Part shown: piece by piece, positions 41,558 through 50,599 of the stretch | How positions within the stretch are numbered: the stretch's first letter is position 1 | How the letters are laid out: each line of letters begins with the position of its first letter | Origin: Nakamurella alba | Lineage (GTDB): Bacteria; Actinomycetota; Actinomycetes; Mycobacteriales; Nakamurellaceae | Length of the DNA stretch: 64,000 nt | Assembly (NCBI RefSeq): GCF_009707545.1 | Contig: NZ_WLYK01000016.1 | Coordinates: 16,224 to 80,223 of the forward strand | Direction: 5' to 3' | Position numbers and translations under genes: made by a program | The notes under the pieces: generated by a model | Told to the model about the DNA's origin: nothing | What the model saw: the letters and a program-made list of their open reading frames with translations, nothing else | The model's database searches: none

Positions 41558-44251
41558 TCAGGATGCGGGCCACAGTTCGACGGGCCGGAACAGGGCGGGT
41601 GACTTCGTGGCGGTGATGCCGGATCCCCATTCGGCGAATCCCGCGCGGCCCAGCCCGTCGTTGTCGTCGTCGTTCACCGCGAGGGACAGCCCGAACGTAC
41701 CCGCGGGCGGCCCGTCCAGCGCGAGGGACGTCCACGGCACCTCGACGTGGTAGCGGGTGGTGGTGCCATCCCGGGTGACCTGGGCGGTCGCGCCGGGGGT
41801 GATGCCCTTCTTGCCGAAGTTCAGCGGCGGGAAGGAGTACACCACGGGGCCGTCCGGCAGCAGGGCGACTCCGATCTCCATGCTCTCCCGCAGGTTGGAC
41901 CCCGGCACCCCGTCGCTGACGGCGAACTGCACCGAGTCCGAGCGCCAGAGGTTCTCCGGGGCGTTCGCCTGCTGGAAGACGTCGTCGGTGATCTCCGCGT
42001 CGAGGACGAACACCCCGTCGCCGTAGGAGGGCACCACGGTGCCGGACAGGTCCGCCGGACCGCCCCACTCCCGTGCGGCGTAGGTGAACCTGCCGAACTC
42101 CTCGAGATCGATGGGCGCGGACACCTGCGTGCCGCTCGCCTGCACCGGCCCGAATCCTGTACTGCCGGAGGCGGTCTCGGTACGCCCACCGACCTCGGCG
42201 GTGACCGTCCAGCGCAGGTCCGCCCAGACCTGCACCGGGCCGTCCGGGAGTGCCACCTCGACGGTGGACGTCGCCGGGATCACCGACGGTCCGGTCAGCG
42301 GCACGTCCCGGCCGTCGGCGGAGAAGGTGATCGTCCCCAACGGCACCTGGTGCGCCGTGTTGTTGGTGATCGAGACCCGGACCGTGCCGGTGGCCGGGTC
42401 GATCGCCGCCAGGTCGCCCACGGCACTGATGACGGTGGCCGGTACCGCGGTGGTGGACCCGGACAGCGCCGCGAACATGCCCTTCGGTCCGGTCACCGTC
42501 GCCACGGCCTGGTACTCGCCGTCGCGGACCGGCGCGGTGAGCTGCACCGCGGCCGTGCTGACCCGGCCCGGCCGTACCGGCAGCTGGGCCGTGCGGCCCT
42601 GCACGTGCGCGTCGAGCGAACGGCCGAGCCCGGCACACCTCACCGGGTGCGTGCAGTCGAGAGTGATGGTGGCACTGCCGCTCTCACCGACCGCGAGCCG
42701 GTCCGGCACAGCGAAGGAGAGCAGCGGGGTCGCCACCACGGCGGCCTGCCGGACCGCGCCGGAGACGAACACCGGGTGCCCGTCGACGGCCAGGTGAACC
42801 CGGCCGGCCGCCGGTGTCAGTACGGTCTGCGCGCCGAAGCGGTCGGTGACGGTGACCGGGTGGGTGGCCACCAGCGCGACGGTGCGCGGTTCGGTGGACC
42901 ACAGCACCCGGACGTCGTCCTTGCCGGGCGCACCGAAGCGGGCCAGGTGGGTGACCGGGTCGAGCTGCTGCTGCCCGAGCAGGTCCAGGTTGCCCAGCTG
43001 ACGGATCACCGTTGCCTGGGCGGCCAGCCCGGGTTTCGGGGTCAGCCCGGTGAACCCGTTGCGGGACAGCCGGAGCACCCCGAACTGGTTCTCCCGGACG
43101 TCCTCGCCCCAGCCGTCGTTGACCAGGTCGTACCAGTAGAGGCGGTCGGCGCCGGCCCCGAGGGCGAGCACCTGGCTGCGGATCGCGTAGTCGGCCTGCT
43201 GATCGGCCGAGGTGCCACCGCCGATGTGCGTCGGGTAGCCGAACTCGTCCAGCCAGATCGGCAGTCCGGCGCCGCCGGGAGCGGCGTCCATCTGCTGCCG
43301 GAGCTCGGTGAGCCGCTGCGCCAGGAAGGTCTCCGGCGGGTCCGGGTAGCCGTAGAAATGTGCGCTGGCGGCGTCGATCTCGGCCAGTCCGGGTGCGCCG
43401 GTGACGGTGGACGACGCCGTGACCGGGGTGCCCGGATGGTCACGGTGCACCCGATCGGTGACCGCCGCGATCATCTCCGAGTAGCACTCCGGGGTGTCCC
43501 CGCACTCGGAGGTGCTGTTGAAGGTGTACTCGTTCCAGACGGCGAGATCGATGTCGTCCGGCCCGTAGTGCTCGACGACCGCGTTCGCGAACTCCGCGAA
43601 GGCGGCCAGCGCCTCCGGACTGCCGGGCGTCCGGCCCTCGTCGTAGAGCGGGTTGGCGAAGTTGGCCACCAGCTCGGGGCGGGCCCCGGCCGCGATCACC
43701 CGGTGCACCGCGGTGTCCAGGTAGGCCGGGAAGGTGTAGACGCCCTTGGTCTTCTCCACCACACGCCAGGACACGTCGAAGCGGGTGAGGCCGTAGCCGA
43801 CCAGATCGAAGGCGTCCAGCTGTGCGGACTTGTAGGTCTCGAAGACATGGGTGCCGGCACCGAAGACCGAGCCGCGCCGGTCGGTCGGGAGCGGGTCGAC
43901 GACGGCGAGCGAGCCGGTGGCGGTGCTGGTCCCGTCGACATTCGTGGCGGTGACGGTGAGCTCGTAGTAGCCCGGGTCCAGGCCGGTGAGGTCGACGGAC
44001 GCTTTCCCCGCGGTGACCGGGGAGGTGCCGGTGTCCAGCGGCAGGCCCTGCGGGTCGCCGAGTGTCCACGACACGCCGGTCGCGGAGGAGGCCACCGTCA
44101 TCACGGCTGTGCCGGTGGCGAACACCGTCGTCGGGTTGGTGACCTGCAGGGTGGGCGGCGCGGCAGCGCTCGCGGTGCCGGTCGGGGCGATGGCGAGGGC
44201 CCCGCCCAGCACCAGCGCCGCGGCGAGAAGTCCTGGCGTGCGGCGCGTCAT
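41558..44251 (-). CDS. Secreted clan GH-A glycosidase with C-terminal CBM9-like domain
   Basis: An 897-residue exported protein with an Ala-rich signal peptide (cleavage near SASA at residues 27-30). Order: an Ig-like domain (about 33-120), a TIM barrel with acid/base Glu in LAVWNEYTF and nucleophile Glu in IWLDEFGYP, Ig-like/beta domains, then a CBM9/DOMON-like domain at the end (SFGLSLAVNDDDNDG region with the N-terminal part RFTYAAREWGG). It shares the first two domains with the next gene, which it overlaps by 4 bases, so the pair arose by duplication. Confidence 0.78.
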   Translation of the reverse strand: MTRRTPGLLAAALVLGGALAIAPTGTASAAAPPTLQVTNPTTVFATGTAVMTVASSATGVSWTLGDPQGLPLDTGTSPVTAGKASVDLTGLDPGYYELTVTATNVDGTSTATGSLAVVDPLPTDRRGSVFGAGTHVFETYKSAQLDAFDLVGYGLTRFDVSWRVVEKTKGVYTFPAYLDTAVHRVIAAGARPELVANFANPLYDEGRTPGSPEALAAFAEFANAVVEHYGPDDIDLAVWNEYTFNSTSECGDTPECYSEMIAAVTDRVHRDHPGTPVTASSTVTGAPGLAEIDAASAHFYGYPDPPETFLAQRLTELRQQMDAAPGGAGLPIWLDEFGYPTHIGGGTSADQQADYAIRSQVLALGAGADRLYWYDLVNDGWGEDVRENQFGVLRLSRNGFTGLTPKPGLAAQATVIRQLGNLDLLGQQQLDPVTHLARFGAPGKDDVRVLWSTEPRTVALVATHPVTVTDRFGAQTVLTPAAGRVHLAVDGHPVFVSGAVRQAAVVATPLLSFAVPDRLAVGESGSATITLDCTHPVRCAGLGRSLDAHVQGRTAQLPVRPGRVSTAAVQLTAPVRDGEYQAVATVTGPKGMFAALSGSTTAVPATVISAVGDLAAIDPATGTVRVSITNNTAHQVPLGTITFSADGRDVPLTGPSVIPATSTVEVALPDGPVQVWADLRWTVTAEVGGRTETASGSTGFGPVQASGTQVSAPIDLEEFGRFTYAAREWGGPADLSGTVVPSYGDGVFVLDAEITDDVFQQANAPENLWRSDSVQFAVSDGVPGSNLRESMEIGVALLPDGPVVYSFPPLNFGKKGITPGATAQVTRDGTTTRYHVEVPWTSLALDGPPAGTFGLSLAVNDDDNDGLGRAGFAEWGSGITATKSPALFRPVELWPAS

Positions 44252-45816
44252 GCCTGGGTCACCCCGGTGATGGTGCCGGTCACGTACTGCGGGTGGCCGG
44301 ACAGGGCGATGCGGACGACCCCGCCGGTCGGCGTGGCGGTGTGGGTGGCGCCGAACCGGTCGGTGACCGTGAGCGTGCCGGTGACGTGCACATCGACGCT
44401 GCCGCCGGCAGTGGACCAGAGCACCCGGGTGTTGCTGGTGCCGGCCCCGAACCGGTAGGCGTAGGTGGTGGGGTCGGTGGCGGACCGCGCGTAGTAGGGC
44501 TTGCCGGCCAGCTGCCGGATCATGATCGCCTGGGTGAGCAGCGCCGGCTTGGGGGTGATGCCGCCGAAACCGCCTGCGGGCAGCCGCATCAGGCCGAAGT
44601 GGTTCTCCTTCTCGTACACCGGCACCCCGTTGCTGCGTGGGTCGTAGCCGTCGTCGACCAGGTCGTAGAACCAGATCCGGTCCAGTCCGGCGGCGAGGGC
44701 GAAGACGCCGCCGCGGACCAGGTAGTCGGCCTGGGCGTCCTCGGAGACCGCGTCGGCAGAGGCGACGCCCTCGACGTGCGGTGTGGGCCAGCCGTACTCG
44801 GTGAGCCAGAGGCCGAGGTCACCGCCCGGCTTGGACCGGATGGTGCTGACGAAGGTGTTCATGTCGGCCGGGAACTCCGCCTCGGGAGCGGCCGGGTAGA
44901 CGTACTCGTGGGTGATGGTGGCATCCAGCACGGTCAGGTCGACGGTGTTGGAGGTACCGGACTGGATCCCGGCCGCTGCCAGCGGCGTCTGCGGGTGGTC
45001 CGCCGACACGGCGTCGTCCACGGCGTCGATCATGGTCTGGAAGCAGGCCGGCGTGGTGCCGCAGCTGCCGGTGTTGGCGTACATGTACTCGTTGTAGATC
45101 TCGAGATCCACGTCGTCCTCGCCGTAGTGGTCCACGACCGCCTCGGCATAGTCTCCGAAGGCCGCGAGATCCGCTGCGCTGGTCGGGGTGTGGTTGCTGT
45201 TGTACAGCAGGTTGTTCTTGGCCGCGATGATCAGCGGCCGGCCACCGACGGCCTTCACCGCCGCGACGGCGGCGTCCACCGTCGGCGGGAAGGTGTAGAC
45301 ACCGGCGCTCTTCTCGATGTCGTTCCAGGGCGCGTCCAGCCGGACGGAACCGAAGCCGACCCGCTGCAGGGTGGTGAGCTGTCCGGCCTGGTACCCGGCC
45401 GGGGTGTGCGCACCGACGCCGAAGACCGAACCACGTTGTGCCACCGGCAGTGCGGGGATCACCACGAGCGACCCGGACGCCGTGGCCACCTCGGTCGAGT
45501 TGGTCTCGACGTCGAGGCGGTAGTAGCCCACCGACGTGGAGTTGAGCGTGATGACCGCGGCGCCGGCCGTCGCCGCCTGGGTGCCCGAGGACACCGCAGC
45601 TCCGGTGGCCGAGGAGAGTGTCCAGTCGACGCTCGCCGCGGACGTGGTCACGGTCAGCTGCACCGCCCCGGACAGGAACACCAACTGGTCGTTGGTGACC
45701 TTGAGGGTCGGTGGCGCGGCCGCCGCGGGCGGCACCGGGCCGAGGGTGGCGAGCGCGAGGCAGGCCGCCCCGGCGATCAGGACGCGGGACCGCCGGGGAT
45801 GGTACGAGGTGCGCAT
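44248..45816 (-). CDS. Secreted clan GH-A glycosidase (short paralogue)
   Basis: A 522-residue exported protein; signal peptide with core VLIAGAACLALATLGPV and cleavage near AAA around residue 33. An Ig-like domain and TIM barrel align with the 897-residue neighbour, with acid/base Glu in LEIYNEYMY and nucleophile Glu in LWLTEYGWP. It lacks the C-terminal beta and CBM9-like domains. The short form may act on soluble fragments and the long form on polymer; that is inference. Confidence 0.78.
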   Translation of the reverse strand: MRTSYHPRRSRVLIAGAACLALATLGPVPPAAAAPPTLKVTNDQLVFLSGAVQLTVTTSAASVDWTLSSATGAAVSSGTQAATAGAAVITLNSTSVGYYRLDVETNSTEVATASGSLVVIPALPVAQRGSVFGVGAHTPAGYQAGQLTTLQRVGFGSVRLDAPWNDIEKSAGVYTFPPTVDAAVAAVKAVGGRPLIIAAKNNLLYNSNHTPTSAADLAAFGDYAEAVVDHYGEDDVDLEIYNEYMYANTGSCGTTPACFQTMIDAVDDAVSADHPQTPLAAAGIQSGTSNTVDLTVLDATITHEYVYPAAPEAEFPADMNTFVSTIRSKPGGDLGLWLTEYGWPTPHVEGVASADAVSEDAQADYLVRGGVFALAAGLDRIWFYDLVDDGYDPRSNGVPVYEKENHFGLMRLPAGGFGGITPKPALLTQAIMIRQLAGKPYYARSATDPTTYAYRFGAGTSNTRVLWSTAGGSVDVHVTGTLTVTDRFGATHTATPTGGVVRIALSGHPQYVTGTITGVTQA

Positions 45817-45871
45817 GGTGCTCCGTTCGTCGTCGAAGGAACTGGGTGCTGCGGGGGTGTCGCGGAAGCGG

Positions 45872-47638
45872 TCAGGGAGCGATCGCTCCGAAGTTGCGCC
45901 ACTGGCCGGGTGTTCCGGCGCTCACGCAGACGGCGCCGATGTGGCCGCCGGCCGACGGCTCGGCGAACCGGATCTGCTGGCCGCGGTCCCAGGTGCCGGC
46001 CGTCGGGATCGCACCGGGGTAGGGCAGGCCGGCGTCGGTGACATTGTCCTCGAGCAGGACTAGCGATCTCGCGGCACCGTTGTCGGTCCGCAGGACGGTA
46101 CCGGCACCGAGGATGTTGTCCTTGACCACGAAGCGGTGCCGCAGCGCTGCGTTCGGGGAGTTGGTGTAGGCCAGCACATCCGTGGGAAACCCGGCGGTGA
46201 TGTTGGACTGCACCAGGCTGCGGGTGCCGTGGTCCGGGTCCGCCTGCGAGACGCGGATCGCCGTGCTGCCGGCCGGTTGGGTGACCAGCGAGCGGACCGA
46301 GTTGCCGATCACCTTCGTCGTGCCGTCGTTGCGGTCGCCGCCGACGTGGCAGGCGTCGAACGGCGCGGTCGCCGTCAGGTCGAAGAACAGCTGGTTGTCG
46401 GTGACGCTGTGCGCGAAACCGCGCATGGTCAGCTCGATCCGGACGTTGCGCAGGTTGTTGTCGGCGAACTGCACACTCTCCACGTAGCTGCCGCCGACCT
46501 TGCCGATCTTGCCGCTCTGGTCGAGGAAGCTGTTGCCCACCAACGACACCGACCTGTTGTCCGGCGAGTTGCCGCCGTTGGCCACCCAGAACATCCACTC
46601 GGTGAGCGGCACGGTGGCGAGCACCGTGTTGCCGGCGAAGACGATGTCCCGGTTGTTGAAGAAGATCGCCAGTCCGGCGTACCGCGCGTCGACGACCGTG
46701 TTGCCGGTGGCCGTGCACTGGAAGCAGCCCTCGAAGTCGATGCCCACGTCACCGGCGGTGTCGACGACGTTGCCGGTGACGGCGATCTGGGTGCCCATGC
46801 TGCCCCAGATCCCGCCCTTGTTCACGCCGACCACCGTGTTGCCGCTGACCACACCGTGCTTGACCTTGCGCTCGTTGCCGACGGCCCCGTCCTTCTCGAT
46901 CGCGGAGTCGCCGCCCCACCACTGCACCCCGTGCGAGTAGCCGGTGATCGAGTTGCCGGACACCCGGAACCGGTCGGTGTAGCGCACGGTGATGGCACCA
47001 TCGCGGTTCTGGAAGTCGCGGACACCGGCGAGGACGTTGTCCTCCACGACGATGTCGGTGTTGATGTCGGCGGCGGTGACCTGTGGCGACGGCAGGTCCT
47101 GCGGGATCGGGCCCATCACGGTGACCAGGTGACCGCCGTCCGCGCGGCACTCGCGGATCGCGATGCGCCGGCCCCGGCGCACCAGCACGCTCCACATCCG
47201 ACTGGTCGGGAACCGGAAGCCGAGGTTCCGCACCGTGACGTCCTCCACGTTCTCGGCCAACAGCAGCGTCTGGCTGGAGGTGGTGGGTGCGCGGTTCAAC
47301 ACCAGCGTCGCCCGGTCGCCGACCAGGGTGAGACGCGAACGGAGCGAGATGGTCTCGCCGATCAGGTACGTCCCGGCCGGGAAGAACACCGTGCCACCGG
47401 CGGCGGGGACCGCGGCGATCGCGGCCCGGACCGCGGCGGTGTCGTCGGAGACGCCGTCGCCCTTCGCACCGTAGGCGGTGACGACCAGCGGCAGACCGGT
47501 CGGGGCCGCCGCGGCAGGGGCCGCCGGCGCCGCGATCGTGGTGGCGCCGGCCGACGGGGTCGCCAGCCCGGTGGCGGCGAGTGCGGCCCCGGTGAGGCCG
47601 ATGCCGGTGATCATCCTGCGTCGATCGATGTTCGTCAT
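45872..47638 (-). CDS. Exported right-handed beta-helix (pectate lyase-like) protein
   Basis: A 588-residue protein. The Tat-like signal DRRRMITGIGLTGAALAATG starts at residue 5. VTAYGAKGDGVSDDTAAVRA is the entry motif of pectin lyase-fold enzymes (polysaccharide lyases, epimerases, GH28/GH55 relatives), followed by many VxGNxV beta-helix rungs to about residue 530. I cannot assign the catalytic family. It is first in the second glycosidase unit, 55 bases ahead of the secreted GH-A gene. Confidence 0.82.
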   Translation of the reverse strand: MTNIDRRRMITGIGLTGAALAATGLATPSAGATTIAAPAAPAAAAPTGLPLVVTAYGAKGDGVSDDTAAVRAAIAAVPAAGGTVFFPAGTYLIGETISLRSRLTLVGDRATLVLNRAPTTSSQTLLLAENVEDVTVRNLGFRFPTSRMWSVLVRRGRRIAIRECRADGGHLVTVMGPIPQDLPSPQVTAADINTDIVVEDNVLAGVRDFQNRDGAITVRYTDRFRVSGNSITGYSHGVQWWGGDSAIEKDGAVGNERKVKHGVVSGNTVVGVNKGGIWGSMGTQIAVTGNVVDTAGDVGIDFEGCFQCTATGNTVVDARYAGLAIFFNNRDIVFAGNTVLATVPLTEWMFWVANGGNSPDNRSVSLVGNSFLDQSGKIGKVGGSYVESVQFADNNLRNVRIELTMRGFAHSVTDNQLFFDLTATAPFDACHVGGDRNDGTTKVIGNSVRSLVTQPAGSTAIRVSQADPDHGTRSLVQSNITAGFPTDVLAYTNSPNAALRHRFVVKDNILGAGTVLRTDNGAARSLVLLEDNVTDAGLPYPGAIPTAGTWDRGQQIRFAEPSAGGHIGAVCVSAGTPGQWRNFGAIAP

Positions 47639-47697
47639 TGAACTCGTCCCTCGAGGCGGGTCACGTCCGTGACCCGTGTCGGTCAGATGGCGCCATG

Positions 47698-47726
47698 ACG
47701 GTATACCAGTACACCAGTGCGGACAA
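47698..47726 (-). promoter_or_regulatory. Promoter and operator of the glycosidase unit
   Basis: Read on the minus strand: TTGTCC (47721-47726), a 17-base spacer and TACCGT (47698-47703). On the plus strand the region contains GGTATACC (47700-47707) and ATACCAGTACACCAG (47703-47717), the latter very similar to the motif at 32677-32690. The remaining gap up to 47939 (about 210 bases) shows no gene; it should hold the response-regulator promoter. Confidence 0.5.
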
Positions 47727-47939
47727 GGGGTGAGATGCGAGGTCCCTGAAGGCCGCGACGTCGGTGCGTGGGCGAAGAATCGGCAGACACCGGACAGAGA
47801 TCCGGGGTCGGCTCGGGACACCACTCGTTCGGTCCGGGCCCGATCTGGGGACCTGGGTCCATTGCCCGCTCGCGGTGTACCGGATCATGCTCATCACAGA
47901 CCCGGGCGTGGCTCCGGTCCGTCGGGAAGGGCGTGAGCG

Positions 47940-48587
47940 GTGCAGGTGGTGATCGGCGAGGACGAGGCGCTGCTGCGCCGTGGCCTCACGCTGATCCTGC
48001 AGGACGCCGGTTTCGAGGTCGCCGGCGGCGCAGCGGACGCGGTGCAGCTCACCGAGCTCGTCCACCGGCACCGCCCGGACATGGTGATCACCGATGTCCG
48101 GATGCCGCCGACGCACACCGACGAGGGGATGGCGGCGGCGCTGGAGATGGCCCGGGCCTACCCGCGGATGTCGATCGTCGTGCTCTCCCAGCACGTGCAG
48201 CGCCGGTACGCGGTCGAGCTGCTGGCCGAGAAGCGCAACGGCATCGGCTACCTGCTCAAGCAGCGGATCGGCGACGTCGACACGTTCTGCGCGGACCTGC
48301 GGCGGGTGCACGCCGGCGGTGCGGTCATCGACCCGGAGGTGGTGGCGATCATGGTCGCCCGGGCCGGCCGGGACGGGTCCGCGATCGGACGGCTGACCCC
48401 GCGCCAGCACGAGGTGCTCACCCTCGTCGCCGAGGGTCGCAGCAACTCCTCGATCGCCGAGGCGCTGACCATCACCGAGAAGGCCGTCGTGCAACACACC
48501 TCACGGATCTACGACACCCTGGGCATCGCCCTGGACGACGACGCGCACCGCCGGGTGATGGCCGTCCTCAAGTACCTGGCCGCGTAG
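47940..48587 (+). CDS. NarL/FixJ-type response regulator
   Basis: A 215-residue regulator. Receiver domain 1-120 with acidic cluster EDE (7-9) and phosphoacceptor D52 in VITDVRMPP; conserved Ser in VLSQHV and Lys in YLLKQRI. The LuxR-type HTH (about 150-210) reads LTPRQHEVLTLVAEGRSNSS then IAEALTITEKAVVQHTSRIY. GTG at 47940. Eleven bases before the histidine kinase gene. Confidence 0.93.
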   Translation: MQVVIGEDEALLRRGLTLILQDAGFEVAGGAADAVQLTELVHRHRPDMVITDVRMPPTHTDEGMAAALEMARAYPRMSIVVLSQHVQRRYAVELLAEKRNGIGYLLKQRIGDVDTFCADLRRVHAGGAVIDPEVVAIMVARAGRDGSAIGRLTPRQHEVLTLVAEGRSNSSIAEALTITEKAVVQHTSRIYDTLGIALDDDAHRRVMAVLKYLAA

Positions 48588-48598
48588 GGCGATCGAAG

Positions 48599-50599
48599 AT
48601 GACAACCACGGGGGTGGGCCGGTCACCGTTGACCCGGTCGCTGCGTCTCGGGCTGCTCTTCCTCGGCGCGGTGCTGATCGGGGTGACCGCGGCGGTGCTC
48701 GCCGTGCTGCTGGAGGATCCGGCGGTCGCGCACGAAGAGGCCTGGGGCTACGCCGTTGTCACCTGGCTGTACGTCCTTGCGGGGACCCTCGCCTGGTGGC
48801 GCCGGCCGAGCAACGGGATGGGCCCGCTGATCGTGTGGGGCGGCGTGACCCTGTTGCTGCTGTCCCTCGGCACGCTCCCCGGGCTCGCCACGCTCGGAGC
48901 CGTCACCGCCACGTTCATCCTCGCCGTGATGGTGCACCTGCTGCACGCCTTCCCGTCCGGTCGGTTGCGGTCCACCGCCTCCCGGATCACCGTCGTCGGC
49001 GGCTATCTGGTGTGCTCGGTCCTGCAGATCCCGCTCTACGCCTTCAACCCCGCCGCCGAGGGACTGCCGGTGTTCATCGCCGCCCGGCCCGACCTGGTGG
49101 TGCTGGGCGAGACGATCCAGGCCATTTCCGGGGCTGCGGTCATGGTGGCGACGGTGGTGATCCTGGCGATCCGGCTGCGTCGGTCGAACGCCTGGCAGCG
49201 ACGGATCCTGGTGCCGCTCTTCGGTTACGGAATGATCGCGGTGCTGTTCATCCCGTTCTCCTCCAGCCTGCTGGAGGGCTGGTTCGGCTGGACCACGTCG
49301 CAGGTCGGCTTCGCGCAGCTGGTGGACATCGCCGGCGTCCCGATCGCCTTCTCGCTCGCCGTCCTGCGGGGCGGCTTCGCGCGTACCGGCGAGGTGCAGG
49401 AGCTGGCGACCTGGCTGAGCGCCCCGTCCGAGAGCCGGCCGGACGTGTCCGCGGCGCTGGCGTCGGTGCTCGGCGACCCGTCGCTGCGGGTGGTCTTCCA
49501 CGTTCCGGAGCGGTCGGGCTTCGTCGATGCCGACGGGCTGACCGTGGAACTCCCGGGGTCCGGTGACACCCTGGCCTCGGTGCCGATCGAGCTGTCCGGG
49601 TCCGTGGTCGGTGCCGTCGTCTACGACTCCGATCTGATCGCGGACCCCGAGCTGGTCCGGGCCGCGGGCCGGTTGGTGGCACTGGCGGTCGACCGGGAAC
49701 GGCTGACGGCGGCGCTGCTCGCGACGGAGCAGTCGCTGCGCCGGTCCCGGGAACGCCTGGTGGAGACCGCCGACCGCGAGCGCCGCCGGATCGCCCAGGA
49801 CCTGCACGACGGGCTCCAGGTCAAGCTCGTGCTGCTCGCGATCGACGCCCAACGGCTCGCCAACCAGGCCGGCAACGCGGCCGCGGACCGCGAACGGGCG
49901 GTGGAACTGCGGCACGGGATCGACGTCGCGGCCGCCGAACTGCGCTCGCTGGTGCACGCCGTCATGCCCTCGTCGCTGCTGGAACGCGGCCTCGGGCTCG
50001 CCGCCGAGGACCTGGTCGACCGGCTGCCGGTGCCGACCGACCTGCACCTCGGAAACGTGGCCGGCCTGCCGACCCCGTTGGCGAGCACCGCCTACTTCGT
50101 CGTCGCCGAGGCGCTCACCAACGTGGTGAAACACGCCGGTGCGTCGCGGGCATCCGTCCGGCTGGACTGCGCCGACGGCACCCTGTCGATCGACATCTCC
50201 GACGACGGATGCGGTGGCGCATCCCGGGAGGGCGGCAGCGGGATCCGCGGGCTCGCCGATCGGGTCGACGTGCTGGGCGGCACCTTCCGTCTGGACAGCC
50301 CGGTCGGGAGCGGAACGAGACTGTCCATCCGGCTGCCGGTCTCGCTGGATGCACCGCTGCCGGGCCGACCTGAGACCCCTGCGGCGCAGGTCCGTCCGGA
50401 CGCAGCCGTCGGAGCCACATCTGGTGTCCCGGAGTGGACGGACACGGTGCCCACCTCTGTCGTGCCGGGGACCGCCGGGGGAACGGGCACGCCCGCACCA
50501 CAGCGCCCCCGGCCCGCACGGGCCACGGGTGCCCCGAGCACCGAACGCCTGGATCCACTTCCCACCCTGCCCCCCTCGATGAACGGAACGACGCAGTGA
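48599..50599 (+). CDS. NarL-family sensor histidine kinase
   Basis: A 666-residue membrane kinase. About six or seven membrane helices occupy residues 15-265, with no large extracellular loop, so it may sense within the membrane. A GAF-like linker follows. The HisKA_3 dimerisation box is ERRRIAQDLHDGLQ, the phospho-His being in LHD. The ATPase shows EALTNVVKHAG, SDDGCGGA and GSGIRGLADRVD. A low-complexity Pro/Thr tail of about 90 residues ends the protein. It overlaps the serine hydrolase gene by 4 bases (GTGA). Confidence 0.9.
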   Translation: MTTTGVGRSPLTRSLRLGLLFLGAVLIGVTAAVLAVLLEDPAVAHEEAWGYAVVTWLYVLAGTLAWWRRPSNGMGPLIVWGGVTLLLLSLGTLPGLATLGAVTATFILAVMVHLLHAFPSGRLRSTASRITVVGGYLVCSVLQIPLYAFNPAAEGLPVFIAARPDLVVLGETIQAISGAAVMVATVVILAIRLRRSNAWQRRILVPLFGYGMIAVLFIPFSSSLLEGWFGWTTSQVGFAQLVDIAGVPIAFSLAVLRGGFARTGEVQELATWLSAPSESRPDVSAALASVLGDPSLRVVFHVPERSGFVDADGLTVELPGSGDTLASVPIELSGSVVGAVVYDSDLIADPELVRAAGRLVALAVDRERLTAALLATEQSLRRSRERLVETADRERRRIAQDLHDGLQVKLVLLAIDAQRLANQAGNAAADRERAVELRHGIDVAAAELRSLVHAVMPSSLLERGLGLAAEDLVDRLPVPTDLHLGNVAGLPTPLASTAYFVVAEALTNVVKHAGASRASVRLDCADGTLSIDISDDGCGGASREGGSGIRGLADRVDVLGGTFRLDSPVGSGTRLSIRLPVSLDAPLPGRPETPAAQVRPDAAVGATSGVPEWTDTVPTSVVPGTAGGTGTPAPQRPRPARATGAPSTERLDPLPTLPPSMNGTTQ

